Assembly (NCBI RefSeq): GCF_023534745.1
Contig: NZ_JAMHJQ010000018.1
Span: forward strand, 32,718-96,717
Direction: 5' to 3'
Origin: Streptomyces sp. 35G-GA-8
Lineage (GTDB): Bacteria; Actinomycetota; Actinomycetes; Streptomycetales; Streptomycetaceae
Length of the DNA: 64,000 nt
Shown: one piece after another, positions 35,001-43,298 of the stretch
Numbering within the stretch: position 1 is the first letter of the stretch
How the letters are laid out: each line of letters starts with the position of its first letter
The notes under the pieces: generated by a model
Seen by the model: only the letters and a program-made list of their open reading frames with translations
Told to the model about the DNA's origin: nothing
The model's database searches: none
Program-made: the position numbers and the translations under genes

Positions 35001-35787
35001 GGACGAGGCGCGCAAGGACGCGGCCAAGCGCCGCGCGGACGCCGCCGAACAGGCCGACCAGCTCATCAACAAGGCCCAGGAAGAGGCGCTTCGGGCCGCC
35101 ACCGAGGCCGAGACGCAGGCCGATACGATGGTGGGGGCCGCCCGCAAGGAGGCGGGCCGTATCACCGCGGACGCCACCGTCGAGGGCAACTCCCTGGTGG
35201 AGAGGGCCCGTACGGACGCGGACGAACTGCTCGTCGGAGCGCGCCGGGACGCGACAGCCGTCCGGGACCGGGCCGAGGAGCTTCGTGTCCGCGTCGAGGG
35301 CGAGATCGAGCAGCTGCACGAGCGGGCCAGGCGCGAGACGTCCGAGCAGCTGAGAACGGCGGGAGAGCGTGTCGACAACCTGATGAAGGCGGCCAATGAG
35401 CAGCGCGCCGAGGCCGAGGCGAAGGCCAAGGAGCTGGTGGCCGAGGCCAATTCGGAGGCGAGCAAGGTCCGTATCGCCGCCGTGAAGAAGGCCGAGGGGC
35501 TGCTCAAGGAAGCCGAGCTGAAGAAGGGCGAACTCGTCAGGGAGGCCGAGAAGCTGCGCGCGGACGCCGCTCAACAGGCCAAACAGACAGTCGACGAGGG
35601 CAAGCGCGAACTCGATGTACTGGTCCGCAGACGAGAGGACATCCAGGCCGAGATCTCCCGTGTTCAGGACGTACTCGAAGCGCTGGAGTCATTCGAGGCA
35701 CCTTCCGTGCCCGCGAAGGACAACCCCGTCAAGGCGGGTGCGGCGGCGGGGACCACCCGTTCGAGTGGCAAGTCTTCCGACAGCTAG
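32068..35787 (+). CDS. scy: Scy, polarisome coiled-coil scaffold
   Basis: Scy organises the tip polarisome with DivIVA and FilP and sets hyphal growth sites. The 1239-residue protein begins VRGYERQESHRADDDHLSRF and has a short DivIVA-like N-terminal part (KAVQHAEDLGYQVEVLRAKL). It then continues almost to the end as Ala/Glu/Arg-rich coiled coil with repeated AEAERLR, EAQEEADRVR and similar hendecad-like units. I choose the GTG at 32068, preceded by GGATGGGA; the open frame from TTG 32038 adds 10 residues. It is somewhat shorter than S. coelicolor Scy (about 1326 aa by memory), so repeat number probably varies. filP follows 114 bp later. Confidence 0.95.
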   Translation: MRGYERQESHRADDDHLSRFEAEMDRLKTAREKAVQHAEDLGYQVEVLRAKLHEARRALATRPSSYDSGDLGYQAEQHLRNAQMQAEQMRADAERELRDARAQTQRILQEHAEHQARLQAELHAEAVQRRQRLDQELAERRQTVESHVNENVAWAEQLRARTESQARRLLDESRAEAEQSLAASRAEAARVTEEARRRLGAESEATRSEAEAILLRARRDAERLLNAASSQAQEATSHAEQLRTSTTAEADQARQQAAELGRAAEQRMQEAQERLREARAEAEKIAAEAKETAVKRVAAAESQNEQRTRTAKSEIARLVGEATKEADATKAEAEQALADARAQAEKLVAEAAEKARTVAAEDTAAQLAKAARTAEEVLTKASDDAKATTKSASEEAERIRREAEAEADRLRGEAAEQADQLKGAAKDDTKEYRAKTVELQEEARRLRGEAEQLRADAVAEGERIRGEARREAVQQIEEAARSAEELLTKAKADADELRSGATTESERVRTEAIERATTLRRQAEETLERTRAEAEALRAEGEEQAEATKAAAEQAAAELREETERGVRSRKDEAAGELTRLHTEAEQRLSSAEEALAEARAESERIRREAAEDIDRLRAEAAERIRTLQAQAEQEAERLRDEAAADASQSRAEAENAAVRLRSEAATEAERLKTEAQESADRIRAEAAAAAERVGTEAAEALDAAQEEATRRRREAEETLTAARGEADQERERAREQSEELLASARNRVEEAQTEAQRLVSEADYRATELVAAAEQTAQQVRDAVAGLQDQAEQEVTGLRAAAEHAAERTRTEAQEEADRVRADAYAERERATEDANRVRARAQEESDAAQVLAERTVGEAIAEAERLRADTAEYAQRVRTEASNSLASAEQDASRTRAEAREDANRMRGDAAGQADRLIGEATGEAERMRAEAAETVGAAQQAAERLRVEAEQFKRDTEAAAERLRTEAQEETDWLLDEARKDAAKRRADAAEQADQLINKAQEEALRAATEAETQADTMVGAARKEAGRITADATVEGNSLVERARTDADELLVGARRDATAVRDRAEELRVRVEGEIEQLHERARRETSEQLRTAGERVDNLMKAANEQRAEAEAKAKELVAEANSEASKVRIAAVKKAEGLLKEAELKKGELVREAEKLRADAAQQAKQTVDEGKRELDVLVRRREDIQAEISRVQDVLEALESFEAPSVPAKDNPVKAGAAAGTTRSSGKSSDS

Positions 35788-35901
35788 CCACTCAAAAGGC
35801 TGGACATTCTCCATATCAAACCCGCATCAGCTCGATGACACGCCGCTTTGGCCCCTAGGATTCCCCCTATCACCTCACCGGTCTCATTCGACAGGAACCC
35901 C

Positions 35902-36840
35902 ATGAGCGACACTTCCTCCCCATTCGGCTTCGAGCTCGTGCGGCGTGGTTACGACCGCGGTCAGGTGGACGACCGCATTACCAAACTCGTCGCCGACCGT
36001 GACAGTGCTCTGGCCCGCATCACCTCTCTGGAAAAGCGCATCGAGGAGCTCCACCTCGAAACGCAGAACGCCCAGGCCCAGGTCAGCGACGCGGAGCCGT
36101 CGTACGCCGGGCTCGGTGCCCGCGTCGAGAAGATCCTCCGCCTCGCCGAGGAGGAGGCGAAGGACCTGCGCGAGGAGGCCCGCCGCGCGGCCGAGCAGCA
36201 CCGCGAGCTGGCCGAGTCGGCGGCGCAGCAGGTGCGCAACGACGCCGAGTCGTTCGCGTCCGAGCGCAAGGCCAAGGCCGAGGACGAGGGCGTCCGTATC
36301 GTCGAGAAGGCGAAGGGCGACGCCGCCACGCTGCGCTCGGAGGCGCAGAAGGACGCGCAGTCCAAGCGCGAGGAGGCCGACGCGCTCTTCGAGGAGACCC
36401 GCGCCAAGGCCGCCCAGGCCGCCGCGGACTTCGAGACGAACCTCGCCAAGCGGCGTGAGCAGTCGGAGCGCGATCTGGCGTCGCGTCAGGCGAAGGCCGA
36501 GAAGCGTCTGGCCGAGATCGAGCACCGCGCCGAGCAGCTGCGTCTGGAGGCCGAGAAGCTGCGCACGGACGCGGAGCGCCGGGCCCGTCAGACCGTCGAG
36601 ACGGCCCAGCGTCAGTCCGAGGACATCGTGGCGGACGCGAACGCCAAGGCCGACCGGATCCGCAGCGAGTCGGAGCGCGAGCTGGCGGCGCTCACCAACC
36701 GCCGCGACTCGATCAACGCCCAGCTGACCAACGTCCGCGAGATGCTGGCCACGCTGACCGGTGCCGCGGTGGCCGCCGCCGGCACCCCGGCCGACGACGA
36801 GCCGATCTCGCGCGGCGTCCCGGCCCAGCAGTCCCGCTGA
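35902..36840 (+). CDS. filP: FilP, intermediate-filament-like protein
   Basis: FilP forms cytoskeletal networks that stiffen hyphae and interacts with Scy and DivIVA. The 312-residue protein starts MSDTSSPFGFELVRRGYDRG, a DivIVA-like N-terminal motif, and continues as an alpha-helical coiled coil (SLEKRIEELHLETQNAQAQV; LRLEAEKLRTDAERRARQTV), ending in a short Ala/Pro tail. The ATG at 35902 has AGGAA just upstream. Length matches S. coelicolor FilP (about 310). A strong hairpin follows. Confidence 0.95.
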   Translation: MSDTSSPFGFELVRRGYDRGQVDDRITKLVADRDSALARITSLEKRIEELHLETQNAQAQVSDAEPSYAGLGARVEKILRLAEEEAKDLREEARRAAEQHRELAESAAQQVRNDAESFASERKAKAEDEGVRIVEKAKGDAATLRSEAQKDAQSKREEADALFEETRAKAAQAAADFETNLAKRREQSERDLASRQAKAEKRLAEIEHRAEQLRLEAEKLRTDAERRARQTVETAQRQSEDIVADANAKADRIRSESERELAALTNRRDSINAQLTNVREMLATLTGAAVAAAGTPADDEPISRGVPAQQSR

Positions 36841-36910
36841 GCCGGGGCGACCGTCCGGCCGGTGGCGCTTCGCCGGTCGGTAGGGATCGCGTCGGATAAC
36901 GATCGCGCCA

Positions 36911-36940
36911 AGCCCCCCGTCACTCCGGTGGCGGGGGGCT
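36911..36940. terminator. Terminator after filP
   Basis: AGCCCCCCG (36911-36919) pairs with CGGGGGGCT (36932-36940) around a partly paired loop, 71 bp after filP and 25 bp before the next ABC gene. It separates the filament genes from the transporter cluster. Confidence 0.75.
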
Positions 36941-36964
36941 TCGTGCCCCCCTAGGTTGGTCCGC

Positions 36965-37972
36965 ATGATCGAGGTCCACGGGCTCACCAAACGCTTCGGC
37001 CGCAAGGTGGCGGTCGATCAGCTCTCCTTCCAGGTGCGGCCGGGGGTGGTGACGGGTTTTCTCGGCCCCAACGGCGCGGGCAAGTCGACCACGATGCGGA
37101 TGATGCTCGATCTCGACAATCCGACCAGTGGTTCGGTACGGATCGACGGCAGGCATTACCGCGAGCTGGCGGAGCCGCTCAAGCACATCGGGGCGCTGCT
37201 TGAGGCGAGGGCGATGCATGGCGGCCGCACCGCGTACAACAATCTTCTGGGTCTGGCGCAGAGCAATCGCATCCCGGCGAGCCGGGTGGACGAGGTGCTG
37301 GACATGGTCGGACTGAGCGCCGTCGCGAAGAAGAAGCCGAAAGGTTTCTCTCTCGGAATGGGGCAGCGGCTCGGGATCGCTTCCGCGCTCCTGGGTGATC
37401 CCGAGATCCTGATGTTCGACGAACCGGTGAATGGTCTGGACCCCGAAGGCATCCACTGGGTACGCAATCTGATGAAGGCTCTGGCCCGCGAGGGACGCAC
37501 CGTCTTCGTTTCGAGCCATCTGATGAGTGAAATGGCGCTGACCGCCGACCATTTGATCGTGATCGGTCAGGGCCGGCTGCTGGCGAACACCTCGATGGCC
37601 GACTTCATCCGCGAGAACTCCCGCAGTTACACGCGGCTGCGTTCGCCGGAGCGCGGGCGGCTCGAAGACGCCCTGCGCGACGCGGGGTTCACGGTGGTCG
37701 AGGCCGAGGATGGCGTACTGGAGATCGACGGCGCGTCCACCGAGGAGCTGGGGGAACTGGCCGCGCGGCACGGGATCGTGCTGCATGAGCTGAGTTCCCA
37801 GCGCGCCTCGCTCGAAGAGGCGTTCATGCGGATGACGGCGGAGTCGGTGGAGTATCACGCCCACGCCGGCCCCGGTGGCGGGCCGACGCCCGCGGGCCCC
37901 CGATGGGGAGCGGACCCGGGCGCGGCCCCGGGCGCGGACCGGGGCGACGACCGGCGCGGCGAGGGGATCTGA
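36965..37972 (+). CDS. ABC transporter ATP-binding protein (pair 1)
   Basis: The 335-residue ATPase has Walker A FLGPNGAGKST at about residues 32-42, signature FSLGMGQRLGIASAL, Walker B ILMFDEPVNGLDP and switch VSSHLMSEMALTADH, the BcrA-like exporter subgroup. The C-terminal 35 residues are a Gly/Pro/Asp-rich extension. ATG 36965 is chosen because homology begins MIEVHGLTKRFG; a TTG three codons upstream is less likely. The permease gene begins two bases after the stop codon. Confidence 0.93.
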   Translation: MIEVHGLTKRFGRKVAVDQLSFQVRPGVVTGFLGPNGAGKSTTMRMMLDLDNPTSGSVRIDGRHYRELAEPLKHIGALLEARAMHGGRTAYNNLLGLAQSNRIPASRVDEVLDMVGLSAVAKKKPKGFSLGMGQRLGIASALLGDPEILMFDEPVNGLDPEGIHWVRNLMKALAREGRTVFVSSHLMSEMALTADHLIVIGQGRLLANTSMADFIRENSRSYTRLRSPERGRLEDALRDAGFTVVEAEDGVLEIDGASTEELGELAARHGIVLHELSSQRASLEEAFMRMTAESVEYHAHAGPGGGPTPAGPRWGADPGAAPGADRGDDRRGEGI

Positions 37973-37973
37973 C

Positions 37974-38753
37974 ATGGCATCGGTAACGGCGGTCCTCCGG
38001 TCCGAGTGGACCAAGATCCGTACGGTCTCCTCGACGACCTGGACGCTGATCAGCGCCCTGGTGGTGACCGTGGCGCTGGGCGCCGCGCTGTCCGCGGTGC
38101 TGAACTCGCAGTTCGGTGATCTCTCCGCGGAGGAGCGGGCCACCTTCGACCCGACGTACACCAGCTTCTCGGGGATGGTCCTCGGTCAGCTGGCGATGGT
38201 GGTCTTCGGGGTGCTGGTGGTCGGCTCCGAGTACTCCTCGGGCATGATCCGCACCTCGCTGGCCGCCGTGCCGCGGCGCGGCACGTTTCTCCTCTGCAAG
38301 ATCCTGGTGGCCGGGGTGCTGGCGCTGGTGGTGGGGGTGCTGACCGGATTCCTCGCGTTCTTCGTGGGCCAGGCGCTGCTCGGCGAGCACGGTACGACCA
38401 TCGGCGAGCCGAACGTGCTGCGCGCGGTGATCGGCAGCGGGCTGTACATGACGCTGATCGCGCTCTTCTCGATGGGGGTGGCGGCGATGCTGCGCAGCTC
38501 CGTCCTCTCGCTCGGCATCCTGATGCCGTTCTTCTTCCTGGTCTCGCAGATCCTGGCGGCCGTTCCCGGCGCCAAGGAGGTCGCCCGGTACTTCCCCGAT
38601 CAGGCCGGCCGCCAGATCACCCAGGTCGTCCCGAACGCGCTGAGCGCCAGCCCGGCCCCCTACGGACCCTGGGCCGGTCTCGGGATCATGGCCCTGTGGG
38701 TGGTGGCGGCGCTGGCGGGCGGATACGCGGTCCTCAAGAAGCGCGACGCGTAG
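37974..38753 (+). CDS. ABC-2 type permease (pair 1)
   Basis: The 259-residue protein has six predicted transmembrane helices. The N-terminal VLRSEWTKIRTVSSTTWTLI and central VGSEYSSGMIRTSLAAVPRR are characteristic of BcrB/NatB-like ABC-2 permeases in streptomycetes. GAGGGG precedes the ATG. It partners the ATPase just upstream. The substrate is unknown, with peptide or antibiotic export being usual in the family. Confidence 0.9.
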   Translation: MASVTAVLRSEWTKIRTVSSTTWTLISALVVTVALGAALSAVLNSQFGDLSAEERATFDPTYTSFSGMVLGQLAMVVFGVLVVGSEYSSGMIRTSLAAVPRRGTFLLCKILVAGVLALVVGVLTGFLAFFVGQALLGEHGTTIGEPNVLRAVIGSGLYMTLIALFSMGVAAMLRSSVLSLGILMPFFFLVSQILAAVPGAKEVARYFPDQAGRQITQVVPNALSASPAPYGPWAGLGIMALWVVAALAGGYAVLKKRDA

Positions 38754-38944
38754 GCTCGGGCCGTGGGGACTCCGCTCGTCGCGGCGCTCCGCGGCATCTC
38801 GTACGAGGAAATCACCCGGCGACGCCCCGTCGTAACGACTTGGCCGGAACCGTCAAGGCACGGATATCCTCGTAACTCTTACGGGGGCTTCAGGTCAGGA
38901 ACGGCCACTGCCCCGACGACCTGACCTGTCGATGGGGCTGGAGA

Positions 38945-40156
38945 ATGATCGAGGCAGTCGGCCTGACGAAGCGCTACGGCGCCAAGACGGCCGTGTACAA
39001 CCTTTCCTTCCAGGTACGGCCGGGATACGTCACCGGGTTCCTGGGCCCCAACGGTTCCGGCAAATCGACGACGATGCGGATGATCCTCGGGCTGGACCGG
39101 CCGACCGCCGGCCAGGTGCGGATCGGCGGGCATCCCTTCCGGCAGCTCCCGAACGCACCGCGCCAGGTGGGCGCGCTGCTGGACGCCAAGGCCGTGCACG
39201 GCGGGCGCAGCGCGCGCAATCACCTGCTGTCGCTGGCCCAGCTCTCCGGGATCCCGGCCGCCCGGGTCGACGAGGTCCTCGGGGTCGTCGGTCTCCAGGG
39301 CGTGGCCAAGAAGCGTTCCAAGGGCTTCTCGCTCGGTATGGGCCAGCGGCTCGGTATCGCGGCGGCGCTCCTCGGCGATCCGCAGGTGTTGCTGTTCGAC
39401 GAGCCGGTGAACGGGCTCGACCCCGAGGGCATCCTCTGGGTCCGGAATCTGATGAAGCAGCTGGCCTCCGAGGGCCGTACCGTCTTCGTCTCGTCCCATC
39501 TGATGAGCGAGATGGCGGTGACCGCCGACCATCTGATCGTGATCGGCCGCGGTCAGCTGCTGGCCGATATGACGATCAAGGATTTCATCTCGGCCAACTC
39601 CGCGGACTTCGCGCGGGTGCGTACGCCGGAGACCGATCCGCAGCGGCGCGAGAAGCTGACCACGGCGCTCGCCGAGGCGGGCGGCCAGGTGCTGTCCGAG
39701 CCGGACGGGGCGCTGCGGATCACGGGGCTGGCGCTGTCGCGGATCAGTGATCTGGCGCACGAGGCGGAGGTACGGCTCTGGGAGCTCTCGCCGCACCAGG
39801 CGTCGCTGGAGGAGGCGTATATGCGGATGACCCAGAGCGCCGTGGACTACCGTTCGACGGCCGACGCGCTGGAGGGCTTCGAGCCGCCCTATCAGCCCGG
39901 CTACGGGCCGCCGGGGGCCTCCGCGGCGCCCGTCGTCCCTGAGGTGCCGCAGCAGGGCTGGTACGCCCCGCCGCCGCCCGGAGCCAACCCGTACGCGGGC
40001 GCTCCCCCGGCCTCGGCGACGGCACAGGCACCGGCGTCGGCACCCGCGCCGGCCCCCGCGTCCACACCCCCACCCGCGTCCGCACCGTCGGCCGCTCCCG
40101 CGGCGGCTTCCGCCGCAGACATGACGAAGCGCGACAGCAACGAGGACGCCCGATGA
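38945..40156 (+). CDS. ABC transporter ATP-binding protein (pair 2)
   Basis: The 403-residue ATPase closely resembles the pair 1 ATPase (GFLGPNGSGKSTTMRMILGL; FSLGMGQRLGIAAAL; LLFDEPVNGLDPEGILWVRN). A tail of about 100 residues is rich in Pro/Ala (repeated PAPAPAS), which is unusual for a cytosolic ATPase. The stop overlaps the permease start by 4 bp. The pairs probably arose by duplication of an ATPase-permease unit. Confidence 0.93.
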   Translation: MIEAVGLTKRYGAKTAVYNLSFQVRPGYVTGFLGPNGSGKSTTMRMILGLDRPTAGQVRIGGHPFRQLPNAPRQVGALLDAKAVHGGRSARNHLLSLAQLSGIPAARVDEVLGVVGLQGVAKKRSKGFSLGMGQRLGIAAALLGDPQVLLFDEPVNGLDPEGILWVRNLMKQLASEGRTVFVSSHLMSEMAVTADHLIVIGRGQLLADMTIKDFISANSADFARVRTPETDPQRREKLTTALAEAGGQVLSEPDGALRITGLALSRISDLAHEAEVRLWELSPHQASLEEAYMRMTQSAVDYRSTADALEGFEPPYQPGYGPPGASAAPVVPEVPQQGWYAPPPPGANPYAGAPPASATAQAPASAPAPAPASTPPPASAPSAAPAAASAADMTKRDSNEDAR

Positions 40157-41031
40157 CGACCCCGTACCAGCAGCCTCCGCAGCCCCCGACGTCACAGCGG
40201 ACCGCGCAGTGGCAGGGCGGCGGCCCCACGGCCGGTTACACCTCGCCGATCCCGGTCCGCCGGACACATCTCGGCGACGCCCTCGCCTCCGAGTGGACCA
40301 AGCTGCGTTCCGTACGGTCCACGATGTGGACCCTCGGCGTCATGGTCGTGCTCATGCTGGGCATCGGACTGCTCGCGGCCCTGCTGGTCTCCACCGTTTC
40401 GAGCGACCCGGCGACCCCCAGCGGCCAGGACGCGCTCTCCCTCGGCTTCTTCGGTGTGCTGCTCGGCTCGATGTGCGTGATCACGCTGGGCGTGCTGACG
40501 ATCGCGTCGGAGTACGGCACGGGCATGATCCGTACGACCCTCACCGCGTGCCCGAGCCGGGGCCGGGTGCTCGCGGCCAAGTCGCTGGTCTTCTTCCTGC
40601 TGGTCTTCGTGATCTCGATGGTGGTCACGATGACCGTCGCGGCGCTCCAGGTCTCGATCGTGGGCGCGGAGTCGCCCGACGCCCGGGGCTGGCTGCTGGC
40701 GACGGCCGGGGTCAGCCTCTATCTGGCGACGCTCGGACTGCTCTCGCTGGCGGTCGGCACGCTGATCCGGCACTCCGCCGGAGCGATCACCGTCATGATC
40801 GGTGTGGTGCTGCTGCCGCTCGTGCTGGCGATGTTCATGTTCTCGGACTCGCTCACGGCGCTGCGCGAGAGCCTGTTCGACTACTCGATCCCGAACCAGA
40901 TGGCGGCGTTCTACAGCGACGGCGTCCGCGTCTCCGGGCCTTCGGGCTGGGAGCCGCTGTGGCTTCTGCTGGGCGTGACGGCGATCGCGTTGGCGGCGGC
41001 GTACTTCGCGCTGGACAAGCGGGACGTCTGA
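40153..41031 (+). CDS. ABC-2 type permease (pair 2)
   Basis: The 292-residue protein has a polar 35-residue N-terminal extension rich in Gln/Pro and Gly, then six predicted helices. The motifs LASEWTKLRSVRSTMWTLGV and ASEYGTGMIRTTLTACPSRG mirror those of the pair 1 permease. It is translationally coupled to its ATPase (ATGA overlap). Substrate is unknown. Confidence 0.9.
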   Translation: MTTPYQQPPQPPTSQRTAQWQGGGPTAGYTSPIPVRRTHLGDALASEWTKLRSVRSTMWTLGVMVVLMLGIGLLAALLVSTVSSDPATPSGQDALSLGFFGVLLGSMCVITLGVLTIASEYGTGMIRTTLTACPSRGRVLAAKSLVFFLLVFVISMVVTMTVAALQVSIVGAESPDARGWLLATAGVSLYLATLGLLSLAVGTLIRHSAGAITVMIGVVLLPLVLAMFMFSDSLTALRESLFDYSIPNQMAAFYSDGVRVSGPSGWEPLWLLLGVTAIALAAAYFALDKRDV

Positions 41032-41062
41032 GCGGTCCCGCGTCGCCGCGTCGCCGCCTCGC

Positions 41063-41392
41063 TCAGTACTTCGGTGCGTTACGGGACCGCTGCACCCGCG
41101 TGGTGCGGCGGTCCTTCGCGTTCCAGCACGCCTGGTGCCAGTGCCGCCGGTCATCGACACCGCCGTACTCCGGCCAGGCCACCACATGCGGCACCGCGCC
41201 GGGGATCTCCTGGTCGCAGCCGGGGCAGCGATAGCGCTTGCCCTCGGCGCTGGCCCCGGCGACATGGCGCACCGACCAGCCCTCGCCCTGCCAGGACTCG
41301 GACCGCTGGAAGCCGCCGTACCGGTCCCCCGCCTCGCCTGCTCGCTCGGTCGGGTTCTCGCCGCCTCGGGGGCGGTTGCGGCGCGGGGACAC
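41063..41392 (-). CDS. Small zinc-ribbon-like protein
   Basis: The 109-residue basic protein has a metal-binding pattern, YRCPGCDQEIPGAVPHVVAW followed after a short gap by HWHQACW, giving CxxC, His and HxxxC ligands. The N- and C-termini are Arg-rich, so nucleic-acid binding is plausible. I prefer the GTG at 41392 (VSPRRNRPRGGE) over the GTG four codons upstream. Relatives in streptomycetes are sometimes labelled 'ATP/GTP-binding protein', for which no P-loop is visible. Confidence 0.75.
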   Translation of the reverse strand: MSPRRNRPRGGENPTERAGEAGDRYGGFQRSESWQGEGWSVRHVAGASAEGKRYRCPGCDQEIPGAVPHVVAWPEYGGVDDRRHWHQACWNAKDRRTTRVQRSRNAPKY

Positions 41393-41603
41393 AGGACACC
41401 TCACGGGGCAGACAGCACGGTTCCCTCCAGCCTACGGCCCGCGACACGGGGTACACGCCCCTCGCGGCCCTGGTCCGTCCGGGGCGGGAAAGGCACTGAC
41501 CGGACAATCGCAAGAATTTCCCAAGAGGGCCGTGCCCTTGGCACGTGTCAGACGTTGTTGCCAGGCAGGGGGAGTCGCGTCGGCCGCAAGGAGGCAGAAG
41601 GCG

Positions 41604-42632
41604 ATGCGTGTGGGAGCTTTTGTACTGGCCGCCCAGTTCCCGGGCCAGGGACAGGGGGAGGCGCTGCACCGGGCGGTGCGCACCACGGAGTTGGCGGAGG
41701 AATCCGGGCTCGACTCGGTCTGGCTCGCCGAGCACCATTTCGTGCCGTACGGCGTCTGTCCGTCGGCCGTGACCCTGGCCGGAGTGCTGCTCGGCCGAAC
41801 CCGACACATCCGGGTGGGAACGGCGGTCAGCGTGTTGCCGAACGTACATCCGGTGGCCCTCGGCGAGCAGGCGACGCTGCTGCATCTCGTCTCCGGCGGC
41901 CGGTTCACGCTCGGTGTGGGACGCGGCGGCCCCTGGGTCGACCTGGAGGTCTTCGGCACGGGTCTGAGCGCCTACGAGGAGGACTTCCCGGAATCCCTCG
42001 CCCTGCTGCTGCGCTGGCTGCGCGAGCCGAGTGTGGGGGCATCGGGGGAACGTTTCCGCTTCCGCGAGGTCCCCGTCGTACCGCGCCCCGACGAGCTGAT
42101 CGAGCCGAACACGGGCCCCGAGACGGTCATGGCCTGCACCTCGCCCAAGAGCGTCAGACTGGCCGCCGAGCACGGTCTGCCGATGCTGCTCGGCATGCAC
42201 TGCGGCGACGAGGAGAAGGCGGAGATGGTCGCCCTGTGGCGTACGCACGCGCGCGCGGCGGGCCGTACGGCCGGCGAGATCGACGGCGCGGCGCATGTGT
42301 CGGCCGGGGTGGCGCAGATCGGCGACGGCCGCGCGGAGGCGACCGAGACGCTCGTCAAGGCGATGCCCGGCTGGCTGCGCCAGGGCCTCGGCGCCCATGT
42401 CACGGTCGACGGAAGAGTCCGACCGATGCGGGACCCCGTGGAGTACACCGAACTGCTCTGCGCTCTCCACCCGGTGGGCCCGCCCCGGCTGGCCGCGGAC
42501 CGTCTCGCGGCCACCGCGGAGCGCACCGGCATCACCCGCTTCGCCCTGCTCGTGGAGGGCTCGGGCGATCTGGCGACAACGGAGGAGAACGTACGGCGGC
42601 TGGGCGCGGACGTACTGCCCCAACTCGCCTGA
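41604..42632 (+). CDS. LLM-class flavin-dependent oxidoreductase
   Basis: The 342-residue protein is a luciferase-like (bacterial luciferase alpha family) flavin oxidoreductase: MRVGAFVLAAQFPGQGQGEA, LDSVWLAEHHFVPYGVCPSA, the barrel strand GGRFTLGVGRGGPW and TSPKSVRLAAEHGLPMLLG. It starts at ATG 41604 with AAGGAGG 10 bp upstream. F420 or FMN may be the cofactor; sequence alone does not decide. It stands alone between divergent and convergent neighbours. Confidence 0.88.
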   Translation: MRVGAFVLAAQFPGQGQGEALHRAVRTTELAEESGLDSVWLAEHHFVPYGVCPSAVTLAGVLLGRTRHIRVGTAVSVLPNVHPVALGEQATLLHLVSGGRFTLGVGRGGPWVDLEVFGTGLSAYEEDFPESLALLLRWLREPSVGASGERFRFREVPVVPRPDELIEPNTGPETVMACTSPKSVRLAAEHGLPMLLGMHCGDEEKAEMVALWRTHARAAGRTAGEIDGAAHVSAGVAQIGDGRAEATETLVKAMPGWLRQGLGAHVTVDGRVRPMRDPVEYTELLCALHPVGPPRLAADRLAATAERTGITRFALLVEGSGDLATTEENVRRLGADVLPQLA

Positions 42633-42693
42633 GGGACGCTGCCGCTCCGACACCGTGCAGCCGGGGCGCGATGCGGAGCGGCAGCAAGAGGCG

Positions 42694-43086
42694 TCAGCAG
42701 TCCCGGAGTTCGGGTGACTGATTGAGCAACTGGGCCCGCACCGAGGTGAAGAGGGCCAGCCGCTCATCGACCGTGGAGTCCAACGGGAACACCGCGACAC
42801 GGTGGCAGTTCTGGAATGCGAGACGCACCCCGAAGTGACGCTGCAGCGCACCGCGAATGGCATCACTCGCGAGCGCGCGCAACAGCTGACCACGTGCTTG
42901 CTCGTCCGGCGGGGGCGTCTGGTTGTCGGCGAACTGTCCACCGTCCACCTTCAGCTGTGCCACCAGAGAACTGATCATCTCCCATGCGTAGGGCAGGGAG
43001 GTCCGGACGCAGTCGACGAAAGCCGCTTCATCGACCTCGCCTCGCTCGGCCTGATCCAACAGCGCCGGTGAGACGTCGAGCGACAT
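42694..43086 (-). CDS. SCO5389-like conserved protein
   Basis: This 130-residue cytosolic protein begins [20 protein letters not shown] and ends [13 protein letters not shown]. It is mostly helical with a short strand near [14 protein letters not shown]. It resembles the SCO5389 family found across Streptomyces, of unknown function. GAGGAG lies a few bases before the ATG at 43086. It is divergent from nucS, sharing a 212-bp promoter region, which is conserved context in this genus by memory. Confidence 0.75.
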   Translation of the reverse strand: MSLDVSPALLDQAERGEVDEAAFVDCVRTSLPYAWEMISSLVAQLKVDGGQFADNQTPPPDEQARGQLLRALASDAIRGALQRHFGVRLAFQNCHRVAVFPLDSTVDERLALFTSVRAQLLNQSPELRDC

Positions 43087-43298
43087 GGGTTCTCCTCTCG
43101 CGACCCCGGGAGGCGGGGTCTTACGGGCAGGGAAGGAGGCGACGACGACGCAGCGTGCACGACCGGCGACCTCCTGCATCCACGTTAGGCGCGCTGTCCG
43201 GACCACACCAGCAGAATGGGAACACAACCGGCCAACAACGAAGGGGGCTTCCGGGGCGAATCGCGCGCGGCGGCGGCAGTCGAGTAGCGTTGCCGACC

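Noticed and set aside
32286-35574. Long minus-strand open frames over scy (673 and 867 codons)
   Set aside because: They arise from the repetitive GCC/GAG codons of Scy read in reverse. The plus frame matches Scy and carries the coiled-coil pattern.
32068-35787. Repeats in this stretch as a CRISPR array or satellite
   Set aside because: The units are irregular codon-level repeats of a coiled coil, without constant repeats and unique spacers. No cas genes are near.
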